Assembly: GCF_002553505.1 (NCBI RefSeq)
Contig: NZ_PDCP01000019.1
Coordinates: 1-64,000 of the forward strand
Direction of reading: 5' to 3'
Source: Mycolicibacterium agri
GTDB lineage: Bacteria; Actinomycetota; Actinomycetes; Mycobacteriales; Mycobacteriaceae
DNA length: 64,000 bases
In this document: positions 1 to 8,709 of the stretch, one piece after another
Layout of the letters: every line of letters starts with the position of its first letter
Position numbering within the stretch: position 1 is the stretch's first letter
Notes under the pieces: generated by a model
Database searches by the model: none
What the model was told of the DNA's origin: nothing
Seen by the model: the letters and a program-made list of their open reading frames with translations, nothing else
Made by a program: the position numbers and the translations under genes

Positions 1-101
1 CCTCACCCCCTCCCCTCCAACGGCCAACCCCCCCCAACGCCCAAACCGACATTTGGGCGCAAAAGTGCGAGTAATTCACGCCATTTCGTCGATCTCGGCG
101 C

Positions 102-926
102 TCAGGACTGGATGAACTCCAGCAGGTCGGCGTTGATCGTGTCGGCGTGGGTCGTCGGCATGCCGTGTGGAAAATCCTTGTAGGTCTTCAGAATTCCGTT
201 GGGCAGCAGTTCGGCCGACTTCGGCCCAGCCGCGACATAGGGCACGATCTGATCGTCCTCGCTGTGCATGACCAGCACCGGCAGGGTGATCTTCTTCAGA
301 TCCTCGGTGAAATCGGTCTGCGAGAACGCGACGATGCCCTCATAGTGCGCCTTCGCGTCGCCCATCATTCCTTGCCGCCACCAGTTCGCGATGATCGCCT
401 CCGAGGGCTCCACGCCGGGCGGGTTGAAGCCGTAGAACGGTCCCGACGCCAGCGAGCGGTAGAACACCGACCGGTTGGCCGCCAACTGCGCCTGCAGATC
501 GTCGAACACCTCTTTCGGTTGCCCCTCCGGGTTGGCGTCGGTCTTGACCATCAGCGGCGGCACCGCGCAGACCAGCGCCGCCTTGGTCGCGCGACCCTGC
601 CCGTGCCGGGCCAGATAGTGCGCCACCTCCCCGCCCCCGGTGGAGTGCCCGACGTGGATCGCGTCGTGCAGGTCGAGGTACTCGACGACGGCGGCGAGGT
701 CGTCGGCGTAGTGGTCCATGTCGTGGCCGTCGGCGACGTGACTGGACCGTCCGTGGCCACGGCGGTCGTGGGCGATGACGCGGTATCCCTTGGACAAGAA
801 GAACAGCATCTGGGTGTCCCAGTCGTCGGCTGTCAGCGGCCAGCCGTGGCTGAACACGATGGGTTGGCCCGATCCCCAATCCCTGTAGAAAATCTCGACA
901 CCGTCGCTGGTGGTGACCGTAGGCAC
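102..926 (-). CDS. alpha/beta hydrolase, non-haem chloroperoxidase/esterase type
   Basis: Alpha/beta-fold hydrolase of the non-haem haloperoxidase/esterase group, 274 residues. The nucleophile elbow GHSTGG places Ser95, the acid is Asp224 or Asp225 in the segment HSEDDQIVP, and His254 in FPHGMP completes the triad. The oxyanion region SHGWPL lies near residue 26. I chose GTG at 926 because it has a purine-rich GAAGGGGGA just upstream and the protein then begins PTVTTSDGVEIFYRDWG as in the family; reading further upstream adds a basic extension without similarity. No signal peptide is seen, so it is probably cytoplasmic. The physiological substrate is unknown: family members act as esterases or lactonases, and peroxidase activity is usually a side reaction. 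Confidence 0.9.
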   Translation of the reverse strand: MPTVTTSDGVEIFYRDWGSGQPIVFSHGWPLTADDWDTQMLFFLSKGYRVIAHDRRGHGRSSHVADGHDMDHYADDLAAVVEYLDLHDAIHVGHSTGGGEVAHYLARHGQGRATKAALVCAVPPLMVKTDANPEGQPKEVFDDLQAQLAANRSVFYRSLASGPFYGFNPPGVEPSEAIIANWWRQGMMGDAKAHYEGIVAFSQTDFTEDLKKITLPVLVMHSEDDQIVPYVAAGPKSAELLPNGILKTYKDFPHGMPTTHADTINADLLEFIQS

Positions 927-1056
927 GCTTCCCCCTTCTGCTCGCGGCCATCCCGCCGATGGCCGGGCGGACTCGTTCGGCATAACTTTGGCACGGATTC
1001 GGCCTTTACACCGCACCAACCGGTGCGTCACGATTGGCCAGCGGTTGTCGTCCGGC

Positions 1057-1503
1057 GACGCCTATGCCGACGGCAAAATGGTCAATCCCGTCCAACGGGC
1101 CAACCTGCTGCATGACGTCATCCGGCCGGGCGATCGCGTCGCGCTGGAAAGCGACAACCAGAAGCAGGCCGACTTCCTGTCCCGAACCCTCGCCGACTGC
1201 GACCCGCAGCGCCTGCACGACCTCGACATGCTGATCTCGTCGGTGTCGCGGCCCGAACACCTCGACCTGTTCGAACGAGGCATTGCCACCACCCTGGACC
1301 TCGCCTTTGCCAGCTCGCAAAGCGTGCGCATCGCCCAGATGGTCGAGGACGGATCGGTCCGCATCGGCGCGATCCACACCTACGTCGAGCTCTACGCGCG
1401 CATGTTCACCGACCTCGCACCCGACGTCGCCCTGCTGTGCGCGTCGCGTGCGGACCGCGACGCCAACCTCTACACCGGCCCCAACACCGAGGACACGCCG
1501 CGC
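1057..1503 (+). pseudogene. malonate decarboxylase alpha subunit (mdcA) fragment
   Basis: This stretch translates into about 149 residues that follow the N-terminal third of MdcA, the acyl-carrier-protein transferase subunit of malonate decarboxylase. Family landmarks are present in order: RPGDRVALE, NQKQADFL, RLHDLDMLISSV, PEHLDLFERGIA, RIGAIHTYVELYARMF and NLYTGPNTEDTP. Full MdcA is about 550 residues, and the rest is absent: after codon 1500 the frame runs into unrelated sequence. No mdcB, C, D, E, G or H genes are nearby. The N-terminus also lacks a clear start and ribosome site. I read this as a remnant of a deleted mdc locus. The similarity is recalled family knowledge, not an alignment. 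Confidence 0.75.
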
Positions 1504-1532
1504 TCGCGGCTGTGCACCTCCGCGGTGAGTCC

Positions 1533-1760
1533 ATGCGGGCCGCGTGCGCCGGGAAAGACTGGGGCATGGCCGCCGTCACCGGCGGATTGCCGACGCAATC
1601 GGCCGCGAAGCTTGCGCAGCGGGTGGCGACACCGGAGGATCCGCTGTGGGGGGCGAACATCAACAGTGCGACCGAGACGATGCTCGGCGGCACCGCTAAA
1701 GCCATTGCCGCAGCTAAAGATTCCGCGAGACGGGAGGGGCGTTCGAGCGACTCGACATGA
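1533..1760 (+). pseudogene. unrecognised ORF remnant following the mdcA fragment
   Basis: A 75-residue reading frame beginning MRAACAGKDWGMAAVTGG and ending in a charged tail. It lies in a different frame from the mdcA fragment before it. Composition is protein-like (WGANINSATETMLGGTAKAI), but I recognise no family and there is no convincing ribosome binding site. It sits between two visibly truncated genes, so it may be the 3' end of a deleted gene brought next to mdcA. It may instead be a small real gene or non-coding; confidence is low. Confidence 0.3.
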
Positions 1761-1851
1761 CGGTGGCATCCCACGGCCCCATCCAGAATGACACCGCACA
1801 CGCGCTGCACACGCACTTCGCCGGGGTCACGCGCCGACGGCCGACCTGCCG

Positions 1852-2652
1852 CTACCTGACCAACGCGGGCAGACGAAGCGCCGGCACCGCGGAAGCCGTG
1901 CTGAGCGGAAGGGTGACGACCGCATGCGACGCACTCTCAGCAGACCCGTCGGCACAACCGACATGCACACTGTCGCCGCGAACCTCGACCGACGACACCT
2001 CGATGCCTGTCCGGATGTCGAGTCCACGCGCCAATGCGCCGATCACCGAACGGTATCCGTCGCGGGGCAGGTCACCGAACAGGTCGCCCTCGAACACCTC
2101 ATCGGTCGCCACGTAGCGCAGCGACTCGTTGTCGGCGCGATCGGCGGCGTCGGCCTCCACTTCGGCCAGCAGTTCCTGCCGCAGTCGCCGCGCGACCGCA
2201 CCCGTGTGACCCCGGTCAGCGATGAACGCGTCGATGCCGTCGAGCGCGGTGGCGTCGGGTTCGAGCCGAAAACCCAAGGCTTCGATGCCATCCCAGAACG
2301 CATCGGCCTCGGTCAGGATGTCCTTCTCGAGTTCGTCGCGGCCGAGTCGCCGCCGCTCGGCTTGGTCATAGGCCGACAGTGACGGGATCGGATCACCCGG
2401 GTCACGAAGGATCCCGTGGGAATCGCACAGCGCCGTCAGCGGATTGCCGATCGGGTGATGGATCCACGAGCCGCCAGGGTCGACCGGTGTGCCCGCGAGA
2501 TCGATGGTGTGCAACCGCCCGCCGATCCGGTCGCGCGCCTCCAGCACCACGCACGTGACGCCGGCCTGGCTCAACCTCGTCGCGGCCGCCAGCCCCGCGA
2601 TACCGGCACCGACAACGATGACCCTATCCACGGGCCCGACGATTTCGGTCAC
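1852..2652 (-). pseudogene. C-terminally truncated flavin amine oxidase
   Basis: N-terminal part of an FAD-dependent amine oxidase (monoamine oxidase superfamily). The dinucleotide-binding motif VIVVGAGIAGLAAATRL begins near residue 11, followed by LEARDRIGGRLHT and a GGSWIHH segment typical of these enzymes. Intact members are about 430-460 residues; this one stops at 266, just after the strand reading VVTLPLS, and so lacks the rest of the substrate domain and the C-terminal FAD-binding motif. It should not fold as a complete oxidase. The broken end faces the mdcA fragment, which suggests that one deletion or rearrangement removed the 3' ends of both genes. The stop is 3 bp from the coding end of its upstream neighbour at 2656, consistent with a former operon. 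Confidence 0.75.
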
Positions 2653-2655
2653 CGT

Positions 2656-3627
2656 CTACTCCGCGGCGTCGTCGAGCCCGCTGCGCAGCAAATCCCAGGC
2701 CAGACGCCTTGCCTCCGCGGCTCTTTCCTGCATCAGCCGCTGCGCCTGCGAAATGCGATCGGGCTGCGAAGTGCGCCCGTCGACGATGTCGGCCGAAACG
2801 TCTTGCGCCACACCGATGGCCATCAGCACGGCCTCGTTGACGCCGGTGAGCGCCTGATGAAGACGGTCGTCGTCGACGATCCTGTGGGCGTTGGCGATCT
2901 CGATGGAGAAGTCGTGCACCACCTGGCCGATCTGCTCGAAGATCGGCCGCATCGCCTGCTCCCGCTCGGATCGGTCCGCGGCCGTCAGAATGCTCGCACC
3001 GCGGTCCCACAGCGTTGCCAGCGCCTGGGTGTGCTCGCCGACGCTGCGCGACACTTCGATAATCGCTTGTCGCTGAAGCTGATTGCGCAGATGACGGTGT
3101 TCTGTCTGCGCCTGCCGATGCTGCCCGTCCAGCTCGGCGCGGTGCAACCGCTGCTGGCTTTGCAGGTCGGCCTCATGGCGCTTCTGTTGGCTTTCGAGTT
3201 CGGCCGCATGGAGCTTCTGTTGGCTCTCCAGCTCGGCCTTGTGCCGCTGCTTCGCGACGTCGAGTTCACGGGCCATGCGCTGGTGCGCGGCGAGCACCTC
3301 GGTGCGCAATCGCTCGGCGGCCGCGGCGGCGCGCTGATTGGCCTGACGCTGGATGCTGGCGGTCTGCCACAGTGACACCAACGCAAGGCAAAGCACGCCC
3401 GCGCCGAAAAACCAGTCCGCCTTCGAACCCACCTCGCCGGGGGCGAGCAGGATGAACCACCCGATGGCGAAACCGCCCGCGGCACCGCACGACAGCCAGC
3501 CGATACCGCGCCAGCCGTCGATCGCAGCGAACCATCCGCCGCCCGATTCTGGCGGCTGCGCCGAGCTTTGCACTGTGCTGCGTTGTTCCGTCTCGCCCGC
3601 GGTGGTGGATTCGACCAGTCCGGTCAT
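2656..3627 (-). CDS. membrane-anchored protein with 11-residue coiled-coil repeats
   Basis: A 323-residue protein of unknown function. Two hydrophobic segments (about residues 42-65 and 71-90) are followed by a long charged, alanine-rich helix. Residues 126-169 hold four consecutive 11-residue units with the pattern QK-x-H-x-A-E/D-L-x-S/G-Q, a hendecad periodicity expected for an extended coiled coil. The C-terminal part (190-323) is also helical and charged. ATG at 3627 was chosen because GGGAGGTC lies just upstream; longer reading would add a non-conserved leader. The coiled coil probably projects into the cytoplasm and may mediate oligomerisation or scaffolding. It is co-directional with the truncated amine oxidase, 3 bp away. 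Confidence 0.75.
   Translation of the reverse strand: MTGLVESTTAGETEQRSTVQSSAQPPESGGGWFAAIDGWRGIGWLSCGAAGGFAIGWFILLAPGEVGSKADWFFGAGVLCLALVSLWQTASIQRQANQRAAAAAERLRTEVLAAHQRMARELDVAKQRHKAELESQQKLHAAELESQQKRHEADLQSQQRLHRAELDGQHRQAQTEHRHLRNQLQRQAIIEVSRSVGEHTQALATLWDRGASILTAADRSEREQAMRPIFEQIGQVVHDFSIEIANAHRIVDDDRLHQALTGVNEAVLMAIGVAQDVSADIVDGRTSQPDRISQAQRLMQERAAEARRLAWDLLRSGLDDAAE
3121..3252 (-). repeat. four tandem 33-bp coding repeats
   Basis: Four imperfect 33-bp units encode the 11-residue coiled-coil repeats (residues 126-136, 137-147, 148-158 and 159-169) of the membrane coiled-coil protein. The DNA shows recurrent CTTCTG-TTGGCT blocks on the plus strand. Such repeats can change copy number by slippage, which would lengthen the coil without breaking the frame. 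Confidence 0.8.
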
Positions 3628-3904
3628 CTGGACCTCCCGTTTCCGCCCCAGCCCGCCGGTGCCGCGGGTACAGACTAGGACCGCACCGCGCACCATCTTC
3701 ACACCGTCGCCCGCGTTCGGCTGCCCCGAGGTTCGGCCGCACGCCGACGCTGCAGGTCACGCCGCAGGGCCTGGACTCGCCCTGACGCGTCGCGTCGACG
3801 CCCGCTAGGGTCAACGCGTGCTCAAGTCGAGCGGGGCGACGGAAAAGCACGCTTCGCCGGCTGCTTACCGCTGATGGAACCGACCGGAAAAGATTCGAGG
3901 GCCC

Positions 3905-4468
3905 ATGGGACAACCCGCGCCACAAGATGATTCGTCGATCATTGTCAGTCTCTCTGCGGCGGCGATGCACATGTACAACGCCGCGATCGACGCGTTGCCG
4001 TTCGCCGAGGACAAGAAGTTCCACAAGCGCGCCGACGTCGTGCTCGACGGGATGCGCAAGCTGCGCGCCGCGTTGGCCGATGCGGCAAGCAGCGCAAGAC
4101 CGTCACCCTCGGTCATCGTTGAGCTCAGCAATGTTCGTCGGCGTTACGACTCGTTGATGGAGCACGCCGCCGCCGCGCCGGGGTCGAGCCTGGGCCAGCA
4201 GCTGTACGTGACGCGCATCCACGCCAAGCTCTCCGCGGAAGAGGTCGCCAGCAGCGCCGGGCTGAGCCCTGAGCGGCCGGATGAACTCGAGGCGGGCGCG
4301 CAACCGTCCGATGAGGAAGTCGCAAAGATTCGCGAGGTCATCGACGCGCTCGGCGGAGTGCCTGGCACCGAGCATCTGCAGTACCAACAGCCCGAGCACC
4401 ACGAGCCCGAGCACCACGACGAGTCGCACATCAACGGCGAGGAACTCGTCGAGGAGAACGCCAGCTAG
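3905..4468 (+). CDS. XRE-like helix-turn-helix protein
   Basis: A 187-residue soluble protein. Residues 1-90 are helical and unrecognised. Residues about 97-150 (LGQQLYVTRIHAKLSAEEVA, then SAGLSPERPDELEAG) resemble a Cro/C1-type helix-turn-helix with its recognition helix. The C-terminus has a short low-complexity His/Glu run (EHHEPEHHDESH, near 164-175) that could bind metal, though this may be only compositional. The region upstream (3628-3904) has no other gene, so the promoter should lie there. The stop overlaps the convergent gene at 4465 by 4 bp. It is probably a DNA-binding regulator; targets are unknown. Confidence 0.7.
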   Translation: MGQPAPQDDSSIIVSLSAAAMHMYNAAIDALPFAEDKKFHKRADVVLDGMRKLRAALADAASSARPSPSVIVELSNVRRRYDSLMEHAAAAPGSSLGQQLYVTRIHAKLSAEEVASSAGLSPERPDELEAGAQPSDEEVAKIREVIDALGGVPGTEHLQYQQPEHHEPEHHDESHINGEELVEENAS

Positions 4469-5136
4469 GCGTCGAGTTCGCCTGCAATGCCGCGTTCGAT
4501 CGCGGTCCTGGTGCGCTCCGGCAGCACGATCAACCCGTCGAGTTCGCGGCGCGCGACGTCGAAGGCCTTCTCACGCTCCTGCGGTGTGGCGGCGGAGTCG
4601 GACGCGATCCGCAATGCGCTGTGCGCCCGCGACAGCCGTTGCTGCTCTTCCCGCGAGAAGTCGCTGCGCCGCCTGCGGAACGCCTCGGACTCGGCGACGT
4701 CGAACGCCGTCACGTACTCCTCGACGGCGTCCAGATACTGACGGGCGGCCTCACTGTCGGCGAGCAGGTCGGCCGGGTCGGCGGGGCGGTGCAGGTCGGC
4801 CCGCAGCTTGGCGCGGTGGAACCGCTGGGTGAACGGGTCGCGCATGTCGGTCATCAGCGGATAATCGAGCAGCTTGCTGATGTCGAGTTCGTAGTCGAGC
4901 CAGCGGGTGTCGGTGCGGTCGTGCTCGCGCACCGCCCGCTGTATCGCCTGCCATTGGGCCGTCTTGGACGTCCGCTCCTGCCGAGGTGCCGACGGCGCCG
5001 ACAGCGCCGGATCGGTCGGGGCGTCGTCGCTGCGGTTGCGGGCCTTGGTGATCGCCTTTGCTCCGGCGTAGAACACGCCGATCAGCGGGACGATGACGAT
5101 CAGCAGTTCGACGAGGCGGACGATGAGCAACCCCAT
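4465..5136 (-). CDS. single-pass membrane protein of unknown function
   Basis: A 223-residue protein with one N-terminal membrane segment (VRLVELLIVIVPLIGVFYAG, about residues 6-25). A Pro/Ser-rich linker follows, then a highly charged helical domain with motifs such as WLDYELDISKLLDYPLMTD and FTQRFHRAKLRAD. The arrangement suggests a cytoplasmic domain held at the membrane. I recognise it only as a conserved actinobacterial hypothetical type and assign no function. Its last bases overlap the end of the convergent HTH gene by 4 bp. It is separated by about 30 bp from the permease gene that ends at 5168... 6055 on the same strand and may be transcribed with it. Confidence 0.65.
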   Translation of the reverse strand: MGLLIVRLVELLIVIVPLIGVFYAGAKAITKARNRSDDAPTDPALSAPSAPRQERTSKTAQWQAIQRAVREHDRTDTRWLDYELDISKLLDYPLMTDMRDPFTQRFHRAKLRADLHRPADPADLLADSEAARQYLDAVEEYVTAFDVAESEAFRRRRSDFSREEQQRLSRAHSALRIASDSAATPQEREKAFDVARRELDGLIVLPERTRTAIERGIAGELDA

Positions 5137-5167
5137 TCCGCCAGAATGCCACCGCCGCGGGCGTGGT

Positions 5168-6055
5168 TCAGATCGACTGCCGTGCTTCGGCTCGCGATTC
5201 CGGCGACTCGCGGGCGCTCAGCACCAGCGCGGCGACGACCATCGAGACGCCGACGACCTCCGGCGCGGTCGGCACCTGCCGCAGCACCGCGAGGCCGATC
5301 AGGGTCGCGGTCGCGGGCAGCAGCGCGAGCAGCAGTGCGAACTTCGCGCTGCCGATGCCGACCAGCACCACTTGATCGAGGGCGTACGGGATGGCCGTCG
5401 ACAACAGGCCGATGCACAGGCCCAGAAGCCAGGTCCGCGGCTCGGCGAACACCGACGCGTCGATGCGGGCTTGCGGAACGAGGACGGCGGGCGCCAGAAC
5501 AACTGCGGCCAGCGCCATCCCGACCGCAAGGGAGTCCAGGCCGTCGCCGGTGTCGGCGACCCGCTTGCCGAGCAGGATGTAGCCCGCCCACATCGCGGCC
5601 GACAACAGCGCGAACAGCACCCCGGTGAGGTTGGCCTCGAATTCCACTCCGGCCAGCAGCAGCACACCCGACGCGGCCAGCGCGACGGCCGCGAAATCAC
5701 GTCGCCTGCGCGACCCCAGTGCGGCCACTGTGGTCGGGCCGATGAACTCGATCGCGACGGCCGTGCCGAGGGGGATCCGGGCGATCGCCTCGTAGATGGA
5801 GATGTTCATCGCGACGGTCACCAGGCCGAACATCGCCGCGGCGAGCACCTGCCGCCGGGTCCATCGGCGCCGCCACGGCCGTCGCCACGCCATCAGCGCG
5901 ACCGCCGCCGCCGTGGCGCGCAGCCAGGCCACCGTCGCCGGTTCGGTCGTCTCGAACAGGAACACGCCGATCGCGGCGCCGACATACTGCGAGATGGCCC
6001 CGACGACGAAGACGAGCGGAATCGACCATCCCGGCAACACAGCTCGCGCCGTCAA
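5168..6055 (-). CDS. EamA-family (DMT superfamily) transporter
   Basis: A 295-residue integral membrane protein with about ten hydrophobic helices arranged as two EamA repeats, the organisation of drug/metabolite transporters such as RhaT and amino-acid or metabolite exporters. Typical landmarks are the first-helix region FVVGAISQYVGAAIGVFLFE, the short positively charged loop WRRPWRRRWTRR, and the second-repeat segment YALDQVVLVGIGSAKFALLL. Export of a metabolite across the plasma membrane is the usual role, but the substrate cannot be read from the sequence. The ATG at 6055 has only a weak ribosome site, so a nearby alternative start is possible. Confidence 0.85.
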   Translation of the reverse strand: MTARAVLPGWSIPLVFVVGAISQYVGAAIGVFLFETTEPATVAWLRATAAAVALMAWRRPWRRRWTRRQVLAAAMFGLVTVAMNISIYEAIARIPLGTAVAIEFIGPTTVAALGSRRRRDFAAVALAASGVLLLAGVEFEANLTGVLFALLSAAMWAGYILLGKRVADTGDGLDSLAVGMALAAVVLAPAVLVPQARIDASVFAEPRTWLLGLCIGLLSTAIPYALDQVVLVGIGSAKFALLLALLPATATLIGLAVLRQVPTAPEVVGVSMVVAALVLSARESPESRAEARQSI

Positions 6056-6149
6056 CGGCAGCGGTGCGGGCAGACGACCATGCGCCGGACCCTAACGCGC
6101 GTCGTCGCGCGTGGTTCCGCCACCCGTATGTGGGGTATTCCGCCACGTC

Positions 6150-6968
6150 ATGAGCAGCACAACCCGACGTGAACTGGGCGACACCGACAGCCCGATGGAA
6201 GACGAGCTGGAACACGCCTTCCAGCGAATGATCGCCGAGGGCACGCAACGGCTGCACCGCAGTTGGCGCGAGGTGTTGGTGACCGGGTTCTTCGGCGGCA
6301 CCGAAGTCGCCGTCGGCGTGCTCGCCTATCTGTCGGTGTTGCACGCTACCCACAATCAGCTCCTCGCCGGGCTGGCGTTTTCGATCGGGTTCCTGGCGTT
6401 GATGCTGGGCCGCAGCGAGCTGTTCACCGAAGGGTTCCTGATCCCGGTGACGACCGTGGCCGCCAAACGCGCAAACGCCGGCCAGCTGCTCAAGCTGTGG
6501 AGCGGAACGCTGATAGCCAACCTCGTCGGCGGTTGGGCGATCATGTGGCTGGTCATGCGGGCGTACCCGAAGCTGCATCAGCAGACGATCGAATCCGCCA
6601 CCCACTTCGTCGCCGCGCCCGTCACCGCGGAGACCATCGCCTTGGCGCTGCTCGGCGGAATGGTCATCACGCTGATGACCCGAATGCAGCACGGCACCGA
6701 TTCGGTCACCGGCAAGATGGCGGCCGCTGTCGCGGGTGCCTTCCTGCTCGCCGGTTTACAGATGTTCCACTCGATCCTGGACTCGCTGCTGATCTTCGGC
6801 GCCTTGTCCACCGGCGTCGCGCCGTTCGGATATCTCGACTGGCTCAGCTGGTTCGGTTACACCGTCGTCGCCAACATCGTGGGCGGGCTGGGGCTGGTGA
6901 CCCTGCTGCGGCTGCTGCGGAGCAAGGACCGGCTGCAGGACGAGCGGGAAAGCGCGGAGGAGTCCTAG
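6150..6968 (+). CDS. formate/nitrite transporter (FNT) family protein
   Basis: A 272-residue membrane protein of the FNT family, close in layout to the YfdC-like branch. A cytoplasmic amphipathic N-terminus (EDELEHAFQRMIAEG) precedes six membrane helices. FNT landmarks are LMLGRSELFTEGFLIPV near residue 85, the re-entrant loop region, and LANLVGG/ANIVGGLG segments. FNT proteins are pentameric channels for small monovalent anions such as formate, nitrite or lactate. ATG at 6150 is preferred over an earlier in-frame start because the upstream residues (MVPPPVCGVFRHV) do not fit the family. It diverges from the EamA gene and overlaps the convergent efflux gene by 4 bp. Confidence 0.85.
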   Translation: MSSTTRRELGDTDSPMEDELEHAFQRMIAEGTQRLHRSWREVLVTGFFGGTEVAVGVLAYLSVLHATHNQLLAGLAFSIGFLALMLGRSELFTEGFLIPVTTVAAKRANAGQLLKLWSGTLIANLVGGWAIMWLVMRAYPKLHQQTIESATHFVAAPVTAETIALALLGGMVITLMTRMQHGTDSVTGKMAAAVAGAFLLAGLQMFHSILDSLLIFGALSTGVAPFGYLDWLSWFGYTVVANIVGGLGLVTLLRLLRSKDRLQDERESAEES

Positions 6969-8182
6969 ACCGTGACCCGTTCGCGGGTCAGCACCAGCAG
7001 CGCCGTCGCCGCGATCGACGCGGCGGACAGCATCGCGATCGCCATCGGGATTGCGCTGTGATCTCCCGCGACACCCACCAACGGCGCCATCGCCGCGGCC
7101 AGCCCCGCCTGCAGCGCACCCAGCACGGCCGAACCGCTGCCCGCCACGTGCCGCACCTCGTCGAGCGCCAGTGCCGTCGCGTTGGCGACCATCAAACCCA
7201 GGCTGGTGACCGCGCACCACAACAACGGCAGCGTTGCCCACAGCACCGGGCCGAGCACGGCGTCGACGACGAGCAGCGCGGAGAACAGCACGAGCAGGCT
7301 CACGCCGAGGTGCAGCAGCCGCCGCTGCCCGAAGCGCCCGACGATCCGAGCGTTGATGGCGTTCATGCCGACCAGCCCCACGGCGTTGCTCGCGAACGCG
7401 AACGAGAATGCCAGGGGCGAGAGCCCGAGCACGTTCTGCAGCACGAACGGTGACGCGGCGATGTAGGAGAACATCACCGCGAACCCGAACGCGAACGTCA
7501 GCGCGTAACCGACGTAGCGGCGATGGGTGAACACCGATCCGGCGTCGCGCAGCATCGCGATCAGCCCGCCGGTGGTGCGGCGCTCGGGCGGATGCGTCTC
7601 GCCGAGCACGACGCTCACGCCGACGAACATCGCCACCGCCAGCCCGGTGAGGATCCAGAAGACGCCGCGCCAGCCGATGTAGTCGATCAACGTGCCGCCG
7701 ATGAGCGGTGCCACCACCGGCGCTGCGCCGTTGATGATCATCATCACGCTGAAGTAGCGCGCCGCCGCCGCCCCGCGGGCGCGGTCGGAGATGACGGCCC
7801 GGCTCAGCACAACGCCCGCCGCGCCGCTGAAGCCCTGCAGGAACCGGAACGCGGTCAGCAGTTGGATGCTCGGCGCCAGGGCGCACGCCGCGCCTGCGGC
7901 GACGCAAACGGCGGTGCCGATCAGCATGAGCCTGCGCCTGCCGAGCCGGTCCGAGAGCGGCCCGATGAACAGCTGCCCGAGCGCGAGGCCGACCATGAAC
8001 GCCGTCAGCGTCAGCTGGATCGCCGACGCGGACGTGCCGAACTCTTCGGCCATCTGCGGGAAGGCAGGCAGGTACATGTCGATCGACAACGGAGCGACCG
8101 CGGTCAGCAGGGCCAGAACGCCGAGCCAACTCAGGGGTATCGCGGCCGAGCTCGCGCCGATGTCGCCGGTGCGTGCGGGCAA
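6965..8182 (-). CDS. MFS multidrug efflux transporter, Bcr/CflA type
   Basis: About 405 residues with twelve hydrophobic helices. The N-terminus contains the DHA1 signatures SIDMYLPAFPQMAEEF and GQLFIGPLSDRLGRRR, the latter the MFS motif A, as in Bcr/CflA bicyclomycin/chloramphenicol exporters. I place the start at TTG 8182, with GAGAGG about 6 nt upstream; the TTG at 8188 is an alternative. The gene diverges from a MarR-family regulator across a short AT-rich region that contains an inverted repeat, so it is probably repressed by that regulator and induced by its ligand. It is likely a proton-driven drug or metabolite exporter; the substrate is unknown. Confidence 0.85.
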   Translation of the reverse strand: MPARTGDIGASSAAIPLSWLGVLALLTAVAPLSIDMYLPAFPQMAEEFGTSASAIQLTLTAFMVGLALGQLFIGPLSDRLGRRRLMLIGTAVCVAAGAACALAPSIQLLTAFRFLQGFSGAAGVVLSRAVISDRARGAAAARYFSVMMIINGAAPVVAPLIGGTLIDYIGWRGVFWILTGLAVAMFVGVSVVLGETHPPERRTTGGLIAMLRDAGSVFTHRRYVGYALTFAFGFAVMFSYIAASPFVLQNVLGLSPLAFSFAFASNAVGLVGMNAINARIVGRFGQRRLLHLGVSLLVLFSALLVVDAVLGPVLWATLPLLWCAVTSLGLMVANATALALDEVRHVAGSGSAVLGALQAGLAAAMAPLVGVAGDHSAIPMAIAMLSAASIAATALLVLTRERVTV

Positions 8183-8194
8183 GGGCAACCTCTC

Positions 8195-8238
8195 ACTAGT
8201 TATAGACTTATAGCTATTTTTAGAGCTACTGTAGCGGA
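8195..8238. promoter_or_regulatory. divergent promoter/operator of the MarR-efflux pair
   Basis: The 56 bp between the efflux gene and the marR-type gene are strikingly AT-rich for this genome. They contain the inverted repeat TAGCT-N8-AGCTA (8211-8228) plus related TATAG/TATAGC segments. MarR regulators typically bind such palindromes between themselves and a divergent target. The site and its regulator are inferred from position and symmetry. Confidence 0.6.
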
Positions 8239-8691
8239 GTGAACTCCGCCGATGTACGCGCGAGGGCACGTGAGGTTCGCGACATCGCCGACTCCGTGCG
8301 GGCGGTGGTCTGGTCGCTGCGCCGCTTCGGGGAGCGTCAGATCGGCCTCGAACCGCTACCGCATTCGGAGTTCGAGGTCATCCGCACCGTGTCCGACCAC
8401 CCGTCGATCACGGTGTCCGACGTCGCCCGGATGCTCGGACTACAGCCGAGCAACGTCAGCACGACGGTGCGCCGCCTTGTCGACCGTGGCCTGATCGAAC
8501 GCTCCCCCGACGCGCGCGACGGCCGGTCGGTGCGGTTGCGGCTGACACCGAAGGCGACCAGGCACAAGAAGATGATCGAGTCGGTGTGGGTCGACGGTGT
8601 GCGCGAGCAACTGCACGCGATGACGCCCGACGAGGTGGACCTGTTGGTCAAGGCCGCGCCGCTGTTCCGCAGGCTCGCGTCGATGACATGA
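8239..8691 (+). CDS. MarR-family transcriptional regulator
   Basis: A 150-residue winged-helix regulator. The recognition region runs from ITVSDVARMLGLQPSNVSTT to VRRLVDRGLIER, followed by the wing SPDARDGRSVRLRLT, which carries the family's D-x-R-D/S-x-R pattern (DARDGRSVRL). GTG at 8239 gives the expected N-terminus; there is almost no room for a leader, so a leaderless or very short transcript is possible. It diverges from the Bcr-type efflux gene and very likely represses it and itself through the AT-rich palindromic region between them. Confidence 0.88.
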   Translation: MNSADVRARAREVRDIADSVRAVVWSLRRFGERQIGLEPLPHSEFEVIRTVSDHPSITVSDVARMLGLQPSNVSTTVRRLVDRGLIERSPDARDGRSVRLRLTPKATRHKKMIESVWVDGVREQLHAMTPDEVDLLVKAAPLFRRLASMT

Positions 8692-8709
8692 CCGCATAGG
8701 CTGACCGGC

